Of a stretch of 64,000 nucleotides of DNA, positions 36,926 to 45,326 are shown piece by piece. Below the pieces are notes generated by a model. That model was given only the letters and a program-made list of their open reading frames with translations. It ran no database searches and had not been told where the DNA came from. This DNA comes from Devosia riboflavina. GTDB taxonomy: Bacteria > Pseudomonadota > Alphaproteobacteria > Rhizobiales > Devosiaceae. Position 1 is the stretch's first letter, and the number at the start of each line of letters is the position of its first letter. A program made the position numbers and the translations under genes. The stretch spans positions 124,001 to 188,000 of the forward strand of contig NZ_JQGC01000001.1 in NCBI RefSeq assembly GCF_000743575.1. Reading direction: 5' to 3'.

Positions 36926-37032
36926 GTACTACTGACATTCGGGTTAATCACATTTGCAAACTCCCAAATAAAGGGAATTTACCGATCCTTAATTAAGTCG
37001 TAGGCTTCAAAGTGCAAGGAAAAGTGGGGTCG

Positions 37033-37047
37033 CAGCAAATACTGCTG
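37033..37047. promoter_or_regulatory. Dyad CAGCA-N5-TGCTG before the orphan response regulator
   Basis: A 5-bp dyad centred on AATAC lies just 7 bp before the start codon. Its centre resembles the AGCAATACTG part of the motif in the peroxidase promoter. It is short and may be chance. Confidence 0.25.
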
Positions 37048-37054
37048 GTGCGCA

Positions 37055-37714
37055 ATGAGGAAACCTATCAGAGTTGCAATCGCTGACGACCACCCGGTTT
37101 TACTGGCCGGAATGGTCTCCCTTTTCGCCGGAAGCGACCGGCACGAGATCGTCGGACAGGCCGACAGTGCCGATGCCAGCATGGAGCTGGTCCGGACCCT
37201 CGCCCCCGACGTCATCATCATGGATCTGAGTATGCCGGGCGATGTTTTCCGGACCATTGCCCAGATCGGGGCGACCGCCCCGGATACCAAGATCGTCGTT
37301 TTCACCGCCTATTGCAGCATCGAATCCGCGCTCAAGGCGCTCGATGCCGGCGCCACCGGCTTTGCCCTCAAAGGCAGCCCCTCTTCCGAACTTCTCGAAG
37401 CCATCGATACCGTCATGGCCGACCAGATGTTCGTCACCCGCCAATATGCCAGCCAGGTCATGAATGGCCTGCGCGATCGTGCCCGCCGGCAGGCGCTAGA
37501 CGAAGCCGTCCGCCTCAATGTCCGCGAAAAGCAGATCGTCGGCCACCTCATGCAGGCCCGCACCAATCGCGAGATCGCGGCGGCTCTGCACATCAGCGAA
37601 AAGACCGTCAAACACTACATGACCGGCCTCATGCTCAAGCTCAAGGCCCGCAACCGCGTGGAAGTCGTCATCGCTTCGCGCCTCAGCCAGGAACAGGCCG
37701 ACGCCCGCTCCTGA
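37055..37714 (+). CDS. Orphan LuxR/FixJ-type response regulator
   Basis: A 219-residue response regulator. The receiver domain begins IRVAIADDHPVLL, with phospho-acceptor Asp57 (VIIMDLSMPG) and FALKGSPSSELL near the end. The LuxR-type HTH is at about 155-210 (RTNREIAAALHISEKTVKHY). No kinase gene is adjacent. It lies 130 bp after the HlyD gene in the same direction, so it could read through from the secretion operon or have its own promoter. It is similar in layout to the regulator at 20562-21206 and might answer to the same kinase (inference). Confidence 0.9.
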   Translation: MRKPIRVAIADDHPVLLAGMVSLFAGSDRHEIVGQADSADASMELVRTLAPDVIIMDLSMPGDVFRTIAQIGATAPDTKIVVFTAYCSIESALKALDAGATGFALKGSPSSELLEAIDTVMADQMFVTRQYASQVMNGLRDRARRQALDEAVRLNVREKQIVGHLMQARTNREIAAALHISEKTVKHYMTGLMLKLKARNRVEVVIASRLSQEQADARS

Positions 37715-37769
37715 GGGGCGTGTCTGTTCCTAGAGCATTTCACGCTACGATTGAGTCTCAAGTGCTTCC

Positions 37770-37784
37770 CACCCCGCCGGGGTG
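37770..37784. terminator. Short hairpin between convergent genes
   Basis: CACCCC-GCC-GGGGTG forms a tight 6-bp GC-rich stem between the response regulator and galE stops. There is no T run. The rest of 37715-37884 holds nothing I recognise. Confidence 0.3.
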
Positions 37785-37884
37785 AAGTCGGAGGATGGGG
37801 ATAGCTCAGATCAAAGGTGAAGCGACCTAATACACCGGTGATCGTCTTCCAGACCAACGCGACTTTCCAAAGTCACTGCGTCAT

Positions 37885-38871
37885 TCAGCGATTGCGCAGC
37901 ATCAAATGCCGTTCCCAGGCAAAAGCCGTATCGACAATCGTATAGAGATCATTGAGGCGCGGCACCCAGCCCAAGAGCATGCGCGCCTTCTGCCCGGTCG
38001 CCGTTACCGAAGCCGGATCGCCCTCCCGGCGTGGCGCTTCATTGACCCGGAAAGGCACGCCGGAAATCTCGCGCACCGCCTCGATCACCTGCCGCACGGA
38101 ATAGCCCTGGCCATAGGCGCAGTTGATGGTGCTGCTTTCCATCCCGGCCCGCAAATGTTTCAGCAGCAAGGCATGCGCGGCGATGAGATCGGTGACGTGG
38201 ATATAGTCGCGCACCCCGGTTCCATCCGGCGTATCGAAATCGGTCCCATAGATATCGATATGATCCCGCTGCCCGAGCGCGGTCTGACAAGCCACCTTGA
38301 TCAGGTGGCTCGCATGCGGCGTCGATTGTCCCGTGCGCATCCCGGGATCGCCCCCCGCCACGTTGAAATAGCGCAGCACGCCGAAAGTCATGGGATGGGC
38401 GGCCGCCACATCGGCCAGCATCCATTCCGTCATCAGTTTCGAGCGTCCATAGGGCGACATGGGATTGAGCGGGCTCGTCTCGACCACCGGTTCTAGCCCG
38501 GTCATGCCATAGACCGCCGCCGTCGAGGAAAAGATGAAATGCCTGATCCCAGCGCGCACCGCCGCATCGATCAGATTGCGCGAGGTCGCGGTATTATTGG
38601 CGTAATATTTAAGCGGATCCACCACCGATTCCGGCACTACGATAGAGCCGGCAAAATGTACGATTTCCGATATCTCGTATTCTTCGATCAACCGTGCGAC
38701 CAGCGCGATATCGCCGGCATCGCCCCGCACGAAAATCGCTCTGCTGTCGATCGCCCAATCAAAACCGGTCACCAGATTGTCGAGCACGACAACCGTCTCG
38801 CCGGCATCGGCGAGATTGAGCACCATGTGGCTCCCGATATATCCGGCCCCGCCGGTGACGAGTATCGCCAT
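37885..38871 (-). CDS. galE: UDP-glucose 4-epimerase GalE
   Basis: A 328-residue extended SDR enzyme interconverting UDP-glucose and UDP-galactose, in some cases also the N-acetyl forms. The NAD site GGAGYIGSH is at residues 6-14, the catalytic YGRSK is in the middle, and the C-terminal half has DFDTPDGTGVRDYIHVTDL, which is typical of GalE. ATG 38871 is chosen because AGGAGG stands 6 bases upstream and the NAD fold starts immediately. The frame is open further upstream but that part is not GalE-like. It lies 34 bp after a Crp/Fnr-type regulator and may share its transcript. It could supply UDP-hexoses for exopolysaccharide. Confidence 0.95.
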   Translation of the reverse strand: MAILVTGGAGYIGSHMVLNLADAGETVVVLDNLVTGFDWAIDSRAIFVRGDAGDIALVARLIEEYEISEIVHFAGSIVVPESVVDPLKYYANNTATSRNLIDAAVRAGIRHFIFSSTAAVYGMTGLEPVVETSPLNPMSPYGRSKLMTEWMLADVAAAHPMTFGVLRYFNVAGGDPGMRTGQSTPHASHLIKVACQTALGQRDHIDIYGTDFDTPDGTGVRDYIHVTDLIAAHALLLKHLRAGMESSTINCAYGQGYSVRQVIEAVREISGVPFRVNEAPRREGDPASVTATGQKARMLLGWVPRLNDLYTIVDTAFAWERHLMLRNR

Positions 38872-38905
38872 ATCGACCTCCTGAAGCATACCTTGTGAAT
38901 GCCAA

Positions 38906-39712
38906 CTATTCGGCCGTGACAATCGTGCCCGTGGCACTCTCGGCACGACGTGCCCCATAGCTATCTCGCCACGCGGCCGACGCCACTGGCCCCGCCGGCT
39001 TCTTGCCACCGCGGCTGCGAACCATTTCACGAAGATAGTCCTCGTCCTGGCGCGAGATCGCGATCAGGTCGGCACGCTTCAGGATACGGAAATTGGCGCT
39101 ATTGATGACGGCGATGGTGCCCCGCCGAACCAGGGCCTGAATGGAGCGGCTGACGCTTTCTTCGGTCGTCGCGAGATAAGCGGCAAAGTCGCGCCGGTTG
39201 ATCGGCACATGCACGACCCCGGCTTTACGGTCCTCGTCCGACCCGGCCAGGAGTTTTAGCACCATGAAGGTCGACACCCGCTCGATGACGCTGGTGCAGG
39301 CAAGAACCAGAATACGCTCATGCGCCTCGTCGAGTTGGTGCAGGTTTTCCATATGGATGAAATGTTCGAGTTCGGGATCAGCCACCAATTGCGCCTCAAA
39401 GGCCGAGCGTTCGAAGCAAGCAACGATGACATTGCTGGCCGCCTCGATGGTAAATTCGGTAGCCACGCCAAAGATGCGTCCGAAAAAACCGGGCGCCTCG
39501 ATGATCCCGATAATATTGGATCGGCCGTCAGGCAGAAACGTCACGAGCTTCACTGCCCCGGACACGACATAGCCGACGATATCTTTCATGCCGGATTCGT
39601 AAATCGTCTCCCCTTGAGAGAATTCGCGCATCCGCCCCGAGGCAATCGACCGATCCGCCAATCTTTTCAATGACGAAGGAAAGTCGCTTCGATGGATAAA
39701 CTGATTCGTCAT
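38906..39712 (-). CDS. Crp/Fnr-family transcriptional regulator
   Basis: A 268-residue regulator with an N-terminal cyclic-nucleotide-binding-type domain (about 25-140; GETIYESGMKDIVGYVVSGA, FLPDGRSNIIGIIEAPGFFG) and a C-terminal winged HTH (about 185-235; RRDFAAYLATTEESVSRSIQ). It has no Cys cluster at the N-terminus, so it is not an oxygen-sensing FNR. The extended tail after 240 is basic and probably disordered. ATG 39712 has AAGGAG at good spacing. The effector is unknown. It precedes galE. Confidence 0.9.
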   Translation of the reverse strand: MTNQFIHRSDFPSSLKRLADRSIASGRMREFSQGETIYESGMKDIVGYVVSGAVKLVTFLPDGRSNIIGIIEAPGFFGRIFGVATEFTIEAASNVIVACFERSAFEAQLVADPELEHFIHMENLHQLDEAHERILVLACTSVIERVSTFMVLKLLAGSDEDRKAGVVHVPINRRDFAAYLATTEESVSRSIQALVRRGTIAVINSANFRILKRADLIAISRQDEDYLREMVRSRGGKKPAGPVASAAWRDSYGARRAESATGTIVTAE

Positions 39713-40017
39713 TTCGCTCTCCTTGCCCCTTCAAGTGCAATTAGAGCCGAGCCAGTCGAAGCCTTCTATTCACGATGGTCGCATCAATATTCAGACAAAG
39801 GCACCGCCCGAAAAATGACGTTGGTCGCGTGCCGATCAGACCTTGGTCCCATCCAAAGGAAAAAGCTCAATTCGAAATCGATACAAATGCCCAAACTGCT
39901 GACATGACGGGAATTTGAAGCTGTATGGCGTTAAGGATTTTCACTATTTTGTGTCTTCAGCTTTCTTGGGTATGGCGCCCAAGCAACGAGGGTCGGAGTA
40001 GAAACGGGCATGCCAAG
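39713..40017. other. Intergenic region between nanK-type gene and Crp/Fnr gene
   Basis: About 305 bp. It must hold the promoter of the minus-strand Crp/Fnr gene and the 3' end of the sialic-acid operon. I see no convincing gene, hairpin or operator here. A short plus-strand reading frame near 39692-39907 has no ribosome site or recognisable content. Confidence 0.5.
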
Positions 40018-40881
40018 TCAACCTCCCGCTGTCTCCTGCGCGATCAGCAGGGCACCAATCAGCCCGCTATCATGGGTCAGTTCAGCAGGCACGACCTCGG
40101 GCCGGAAAAGCGCCGGTTCATCCTGCAAATGCCCGAGCACACGTGCCAGATAGCCCGGCGCCAAGCCGATACTCCCGCCGACGGCCACACGATCAAGGCC
40201 AAGGATCGCGGTCAAATCGCCGATCAGCCCGGCGATCGCCGCCGCGGAGCGGTCGATGAGCAGCTCAAAGCCGCCATGTTCGAAAACCGAGCGTGCATCG
40301 TGCAATCCGGCCGCGGCAGCAATCGCCCTCCCGCCGGCGACGCTCTCAACGGTTCCAAAACGGCCCGAGCCACACCGCTGATCGCCGAGACGGCTCCCCG
40401 CAAAGCCCACATGACCGGCAAGGCCATTGCCGCTATCGATCAGTCTGCCGCCCAGAACCAGCCCTCCCCCCACGCCGGTGGAAACTGTCAGATAGGCAAA
40501 ATTGTAGGCGCCCCGCCCGGCCCCCAGCCGTGCCTCGGCCAAGGCGGCTGCGGCAGCATCGTTGGCGCAATGCGCCCGCGCACCGAACCGTGCCCGTAGC
40601 GTCGCCCCCAATGGCGCAGCACTGATCCCGCGAAGCGTGCCGGTATTGATGGCATGCCAGTCCCCATGCCGATCCACACGGCCCGTGACGGCAACTCCCA
40701 GCGGCTCGCCATGCGCATAGCCCAGTTCTGCCAGGAGGTCTGCGATCACCCTGACTTGGGCGTCCAGCTCCGCGCTTCCATCGGTCGCCTTCTGCAACCG
40801 GACCACAACCTGCCCATCCTCGATCCGGGCAGCAGCGGTCTTGGTGCCGCCGAGATCAACAGCAAAACCCGAAACGCTCAT
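40018..40881 (-). CDS. nanK: ROK-family kinase, probable N-acetylmannosamine kinase
   Basis: About 287 residues. The ROK ATP-binding start GFAVDLGGTKTAAARI is at residues 4-19, and VSTGVGGGLVLGGRL and AGHVGFAGSRLGD follow. The ROK zinc motif (CxCGxxGCxE) is degenerate here, RCGSGRFGTVES, keeping one Cys and the Glu. It would phosphorylate ManNAc to ManNAc-6-P, the substrate of NanE upstream. ATG 40881 overlaps the nanE stop as ATGA, so translation is coupled. It is the last gene of cluster A. The assignment to ManNAc rests on the operon rather than on unique motifs. Confidence 0.82.
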   Translation of the reverse strand: MSVSGFAVDLGGTKTAAARIEDGQVVVRLQKATDGSAELDAQVRVIADLLAELGYAHGEPLGVAVTGRVDRHGDWHAINTGTLRGISAAPLGATLRARFGARAHCANDAAAAALAEARLGAGRGAYNFAYLTVSTGVGGGLVLGGRLIDSGNGLAGHVGFAGSRLGDQRCGSGRFGTVESVAGGRAIAAAAGLHDARSVFEHGGFELLIDRSAAAIAGLIGDLTAILGLDRVAVGGSIGLAPGYLARVLGHLQDEPALFRPEVVPAELTHDSGLIGALLIAQETAGG

Positions 40882-41552
40882 CTCGCGCCCCGTATGGCCG
40901 AAGCAAACCACCCCGTCACATGTTCAAGCCGCGTCAGCGCACTCCCCACCGTCACCGCATCTGCACCCGCAGCAATGGCGCGCGCAGCCAGTTCTGGGGT
41001 GTTGATCCGACCCTCGGCCATGACAAAACCGCCAAGAGCCTTGAAGGCCGCAATCAATTCAAAATCCGGCCCTTCGTGCCGCCCCTCCGTCTCGACCGTA
41101 TAGCCAGACAGGGTTGTGCCGATCACCGACGCACCACCGGCGAGGGCAACGCGCCCATCCTCAAGCGTGGCGCAATCGGCCATAGCCAGGCACCCACGCC
41201 CAAGAATAGCCGCCAGCACATCTTCCCGCGCGCTGGGCCGCCCGCGCGGCGTCGCGTCATAGGCAATGATATCGGCCCCGGCATCGGCCAGCGCCAGAGC
41301 ATCATCCACCGTCACCGTGATCCGCACCGAGCTATCCGGCAGATCCGTTTTGACGATGCCGATGATCGGAACACCAACGACCGACCGCACGGCACGAAGA
41401 TTGTCGACCCCCTCAATCCGCAAACCAACCGCGCCGCCGGCCACGGCCGCCTGGGCCATGGCCGCAACGATCTCAGGCCGGTCCATCGGACCATCATCCA
41501 CGGGTTGGCACGAGGCGACGAGGCCGCCCCTGAGCCGTTGCAGCACACTCAT
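40878..41552 (-). CDS. nanE: N-acetylmannosamine-6-phosphate 2-epimerase NanE
   Basis: About 224 residues, a TIM-barrel epimerase converting ManNAc-6-P to GlcNAc-6-P. Seen motifs: GGLVASCQPVDDGPMD at the start, GAVGLRIEGVDNLRAVR, PIIGIVKTDLPDSSVRITV (catalytic Lys) and FVMAEGRINTPELA (catalytic Glu), ending with DAVTVGSALTRLEHVT. ATG 41552 has AGAGG upstream. A GTG at 41567 overlapping the previous stop is also possible. It lies between an aldolase and a kinase gene in a transport/catabolism operon, which fits sialic acid breakdown. Confidence 0.93.
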   Translation of the reverse strand: MSVLQRLRGGLVASCQPVDDGPMDRPEIVAAMAQAAVAGGAVGLRIEGVDNLRAVRSVVGVPIIGIVKTDLPDSSVRITVTVDDALALADAGADIIAYDATPRGRPSAREDVLAAILGRGCLAMADCATLEDGRVALAGGASVIGTTLSGYTVETEGRHEGPDFELIAAFKALGGFVMAEGRINTPELAARAIAAGADAVTVGSALTRLEHVTGWFASAIRGAR

Positions 41553-41563
41553 CCCAACGCCTC

Positions 41564-42496
41564 TCACGCAGCCCGTTTCACGAGGCCGACATCCTTCACG
41601 ATGGCACGAATCTTGTCGATGGTAGCGCCGTCGAGCGGTTTGATCGGCGCAGTCATCGTCGCCGAACTCAGAAGCCCCACCTCGGCCATCGCCGCCTTGA
41701 ATGCACCAACCCCGGCCGCATCGCCCGAGCGCCCCGTCGAGCAGAAGACGATTTCAAACAGACGATTGAGATAGTCCTGCTCGGCAATGGCCTCGTCGAT
41801 CCGCCCCGCCTGCGCCGCAGCCCAAAGCCGCACATAGGCGCCAGCATCGACATTGGCGAGGCCCGGAACGGCTCCATCGGCCCCGATCAGCGCCATGGCA
41901 TCGACAACCACTTCGTGGCCGGTAAACAGCGCCAACGGATGCCCCGCGGCCTCGTTCATGGCAATCAATCGTCGGAAGCCGACATCGTCGCCCGAGGAAT
42001 CCTTTACCCCGACAATGACCCCTTCCTTGCCCAGCTCGACCAGGAGCTTGGCAGAGAGCTTGCGATGCACGCGCACCGGAATGTCATAGGCGAAAAGCGG
42101 CACATCGATGCCGGCCTGGATTAGCCGGAAATGATCGGCCACCTCCGCTTCGTCATTGATCGTATAGACCGGCGCCGTCGCCACGATGGCGTCAGCCCCA
42201 GCCGCCACCAGCGCTCGCGCGCCCTCGGCAATGCGCGCCGCCGTTAGGTCGATGGCCCCGGCAATCACCGGAACCCGCCCGGCCGCCGCCTTGCTGACAG
42301 CCTTGACGATAGCCACCCGATCCGCGTCGGTGAGATAGGCCACCTGCCCCGTCGACCCCAGCGCGAAAATGCCGTCGACGCCCGAGACGATCAGGTGTTC
42401 GACGAGCCTTTCGAGGTCGCCATAATTGATGCTGCCATCGGCATTGAGCGGCGTGACGATGGGGGGAATTATGCCCTGATAACTGTGCTTGGTCAT
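41564..42496 (-). CDS. DapA-family (dihydrodipicolinate synthase / N-acetylneuraminate lyase) aldolase
   Basis: A 310-residue class I aldolase. GIFALGSTGQVAYLTDADR (about 44-62) is the keto-acid binding loop, FAYDIPVRVHR carries the conserved Tyr and IVGVKDSSGDD the Schiff-base Lys. Genuine NanA proteins usually have KYTA around the Lys, as the second aldolase at 52025-52948 does; this one has KDSS, which is closer to DapA, KDG and related aldolases. With NanE and NanK directly downstream, it probably cleaves a sialic acid or a modified form. It starts 14 bp after the ABC ATPase stop. Substrate uncertain. Confidence 0.82.
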   Translation of the reverse strand: MTKHSYQGIIPPIVTPLNADGSINYGDLERLVEHLIVSGVDGIFALGSTGQVAYLTDADRVAIVKAVSKAAAGRVPVIAGAIDLTAARIAEGARALVAAGADAIVATAPVYTINDEAEVADHFRLIQAGIDVPLFAYDIPVRVHRKLSAKLLVELGKEGVIVGVKDSSGDDVGFRRLIAMNEAAGHPLALFTGHEVVVDAMALIGADGAVPGLANVDAGAYVRLWAAAQAGRIDEAIAEQDYLNRLFEIVFCSTGRSGDAAGVGAFKAAMAEVGLLSSATMTAPIKPLDGATIDKIRAIVKDVGLVKRAA

Positions 42497-42510
42497 GGTC
42501 TTTCTAGGTC

Positions 42511-43338
42511 TCAGATCGAGAGAGATGAGGGATGGGAATGCGTTTTCGGCGCCTGCAACAGACTCGGCGCCGCTTCGAGCAGCGTGCGCGTATAGTCCTG
42601 CGTTGGATTGGAAAGGACCTGGCTGCCGGGTCCGAATTCGACGACCTTGCCGTGGCGCATCACCGCAATATCGTCGGCGATGTAGCGCACCGTCTGGATG
42701 TCATGGGAGATGAACACCATGCCCAGGCCCAGCTCGCGCTTGAGGTCCTGCAACAGGTTCAAAATCTGCGCCCGCACCGAAACGTCGAGCGCCGAAGTCG
42801 GCTCGTCGGCGACGATCACCTCGGGCTCCAGCGCCAGCGCGCGGGCAATGGCGACGCGCTGTCTTTGCCCGCCGGAAAGCTGCGCCGGAATGGCATCGAG
42901 CACCGATTGCGGCAGGCCCACCAGCCCGACAAGCTCGGCCACCCGTGCCCGCCGGCTGGCCGCATTGCCAATGCCATGCACTTCCAGCGGATCGGTCAGC
43001 GCATCGCGCACCAGCATGCGCGCATTGAGCGCCGTCGCCGGGTCCTGAAACACCACCGACACGACCCGCCCGATACGCTTCCGCGTCGCCGCATCGAAAC
43101 GGCGGACGACCTCGCCGCCAAACAACACCTGCCCAGCACTCGGCTCGATCAGCCCGACCAGCACTTTCGCCGCGGTCGACTTGCCCGATCCGGACTCGCC
43201 CACGATCCCCAGTGTCTGCCCCCGGTGCACCGAGAAAGAAACCGTATCCACGCCACGCAAAACCTGCGGCCTGAACAGCGACAAGCGGGTGCGAAAATCG
43301 ACGGAAACTTCACGCAGTTCAATGACGGGCGTGCTCAT
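42511..43338 (-). CDS. Oligopeptide/sialic-acid-type ABC transporter ATPase (DppF-like)
   Basis: A 275-residue ATPase of the peptide/nickel/opine transporter group. Walker A GESGSGKSTAAKVL at about 45-58, signature QLSGGQRQRVAIARAL at about 150, Walker B VIVADEPTSALDVSV. It overlaps the upstream fused permease-ATPase gene by 4 bp. Together with it, the permease at 45326-46291 and the binding protein at 46379-47941 it makes a complete importer. The linked nan genes indicate a sialic-acid-type substrate. Confidence 0.93.
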   Translation of the reverse strand: MSTPVIELREVSVDFRTRLSLFRPQVLRGVDTVSFSVHRGQTLGIVGESGSGKSTAAKVLVGLIEPSAGQVLFGGEVVRRFDAATRKRIGRVVSVVFQDPATALNARMLVRDALTDPLEVHGIGNAASRRARVAELVGLVGLPQSVLDAIPAQLSGGQRQRVAIARALALEPEVIVADEPTSALDVSVRAQILNLLQDLKRELGLGMVFISHDIQTVRYIADDIAVMRHGKVVEFGPGSQVLSNPTQDYTRTLLEAAPSLLQAPKTHSHPSSLSI

Positions 43339-45326
43339 CGGCCTGCCTCCAGCGCTGCGACCGCTTCATCCTCGGGATGAGCCGCATAAAAATGCGTAGT
43401 ACCCGCCACCTGCCGCATGATCGGCGTCACCCCGGCATTGTGCGCGGGATCAGACGAACGCGGCGCAAACCGGTCGCCCTTGGGAAACTCGCGCGGCGAC
43501 GGCACGACGCCCCGGATCTGATGCAGGCGCGACGCCCCCGCCTCGATGCTGAGCACAGCGCCGAGCAGGCCCCGCGTATATTCGTGGATCGGCTGGGTAA
43601 GGATATCCCGGCTACTGCCCTGCTCCACCAATTGCCCCGCATACATCACCGCAATGCGGTGCGAGATTTCGGCCACCAGCGCCAGATCGTGCGACACGAA
43701 CAGCATGGCAAAGCCCAGTTCCTCGCGCAGCCGATTGAGCAGTTCCACCACCTGCTTCTGCACGGTCACATCGAGCGCCGTCGTCGGCTCATCGGCAATG
43801 ACCAGTTTCGGGTTCCGCGTCAGCGCCATGGCGATCAGCACACGCTGCCGCTGCCCGCCCGAAAGTTCATGCGGATAGGAGTTCAGCGTCCGCTTGGGAT
43901 CGAGCCCCACCAGTTCCAACAGGTCCTCGGCACTGCGCGTCCCGCCGCGTGAGGTGAGTTGCTTCATCTGCGAACGGATCAGCATGGCCGGGTTCAGCGA
44001 CGACAGCGCATCCTGATAGATCATGGCAATGCCCTTGCCGCGCAGCCCATTGCGCTGCCGCTCGGTCATTGTAAGCAGGTTCTGGCCCTCAAAAAGAATC
44101 TCGCCCGAGATCTTCGCCCGCGGATCGAGCAGCCCCATGATGGCAAGCGAAGTAATCGACTTGCCGCACCCGGACTCGCCCACCAGCGCCATGGTTTCGC
44201 CCGGCCGCACGCTGAACGAAACATCGTCCACCACATTGACCGAGCCGTGCCGCGGAAACGCGATGCTGAGATTGCGCACTTCAAGTAGCGGCACCTCGCC
44301 ACCGGCATAAACCAAACGATCCCCGCGCGCCCGCTCCATCTGGCGCAACTGCGCCAAGCGCTCATCTAGCGACACCACAGGCTCCGCCGAAACGGCAACA
44401 TTCGGCGCCTCCGCCCGATCGATCGCAGCTTCCACCGCGGCCGCATTGACCTGCGCACGGCTCCGCGGCGCCGCCATGGCGTCGGTCATGCCTTCGGCCA
44501 GAATATTCAGCGCCAGTACTGTCGTCGTAATCAGCGCCCCGGAAAACAGCGTCGGCCACCAGCCGCCCGACATCACCAACTGCCGGCCGGAAGCCATCAC
44601 GTTGCCCCAGGACGGTTCCGGGTCAGGCACACCGGCCTGAATGAACGACAGCGACGCCTCAAAGACGATCGCATCGGCCACGAGCACCGTAGCAAAGACC
44701 AGGATCGGCGCGAGACAGTTGCGCGCCACATGCTTGATGAGAATGCGCGGCGTCGATGCGCCCATCACCCGCACGGCCGCAACATAATCCTCGCCAAACT
44801 GGCCGATGATATTAGCCCGAATGACCCGCGTGAGCTGCGGCACATAGAGAAAGGCGATGGTCAAGACGAGCACCGGCAGCGATTGCCCGAACACCGTCAC
44901 CAGCATCACCGCCAGGGCAATGCCCGGGAACGACATGACCATGTCGAGGCCGCGCATCAACACCTCGGCGACCCATTTATGCGCCGTCGCCGTAATGGCC
45001 CCCAGCACCGAAGCGGCCGATAGCGCCACCGCAGTCGCGGCGAGTCCAATCACCAGCGAAGATCCCGCACCATGCACGAGGCGCGAAAACACATCGCGCC
45101 CCTGCCGGTCGGTGCCGAACCAGTGCACCGCATCCGGCGCCGCCGGGCCGCGTGTCAGCCCCGTCGCCAGCGGATCAAACGGCGCAATGAGCGGCGCGAA
45201 CACCGCCATCAGCGCGACCACAACCAGCAGGCCCAGCGCAATCTTCGACGTTAGCGGCAAATGCCGAAGCCCCGCCAGGCGCATGCCCGGCACGGAGAGT
45301 TTTTGAGTGGTCTCGATCCTCATCAT
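43335..45326 (-). CDS. Fused ABC permease (DppC-like) and ATPase (DppD-like)
   Basis: A 663-residue fusion. The N-terminal permease (about 20-300) has FGTDRQGRDVFSRLVHGA, the MetI-type EDYVAAVRVMGAS loop, and several membrane segments. A linker of about 50 residues (RSRAQVNAAAVEAAIDR) leads to the ATPase with Walker [15 protein letters not shown] at about 381, signature ELSGGQRQRVLIAMAL at about 485 and the C-terminal oligopeptide-type extension. Most DppC and DppD proteins are separate. I recall a similar permease-ATPase fusion in the SatABCD sialic acid transporter of Haemophilus ducreyi, which would fit the neighbouring nanE and nanK. Its start overlaps the upstream stop (TAATG). Confidence 0.9.
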   Translation of the reverse strand: MMRIETTQKLSVPGMRLAGLRHLPLTSKIALGLLVVVALMAVFAPLIAPFDPLATGLTRGPAAPDAVHWFGTDRQGRDVFSRLVHGAGSSLVIGLAATAVALSAASVLGAITATAHKWVAEVLMRGLDMVMSFPGIALAVMLVTVFGQSLPVLVLTIAFLYVPQLTRVIRANIIGQFGEDYVAAVRVMGASTPRILIKHVARNCLAPILVFATVLVADAIVFEASLSFIQAGVPDPEPSWGNVMASGRQLVMSGGWWPTLFSGALITTTVLALNILAEGMTDAMAAPRSRAQVNAAAVEAAIDRAEAPNVAVSAEPVVSLDERLAQLRQMERARGDRLVYAGGEVPLLEVRNLSIAFPRHGSVNVVDDVSFSVRPGETMALVGESGCGKSITSLAIMGLLDPRAKISGEILFEGQNLLTMTERQRNGLRGKGIAMIYQDALSSLNPAMLIRSQMKQLTSRGGTRSAEDLLELVGLDPKRTLNSYPHELSGGQRQRVLIAMALTRNPKLVIADEPTTALDVTVQKQVVELLNRLREELGFAMLFVSHDLALVAEISHRIAVMYAGQLVEQGSSRDILTQPIHEYTRGLLGAVLSIEAGASRLHQIRGVVPSPREFPKGDRFAPRSSDPAHNAGVTPIMRQVAGTTHFYAAHPEDEAVAALEAGR

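Noticed and set aside
37885..39030. Longer galE starting upstream of 38871
   Set aside because: The extra 53 residues overlap the Crp/Fnr gene and precede a good AGGAGG site; the NAD-binding motif starts right after 38871.
39692..39907. Small plus-strand frame near the Crp/Fnr start
   Set aside because: No ribosome site, overlaps the regulator's 5' end and has no recognisable content.
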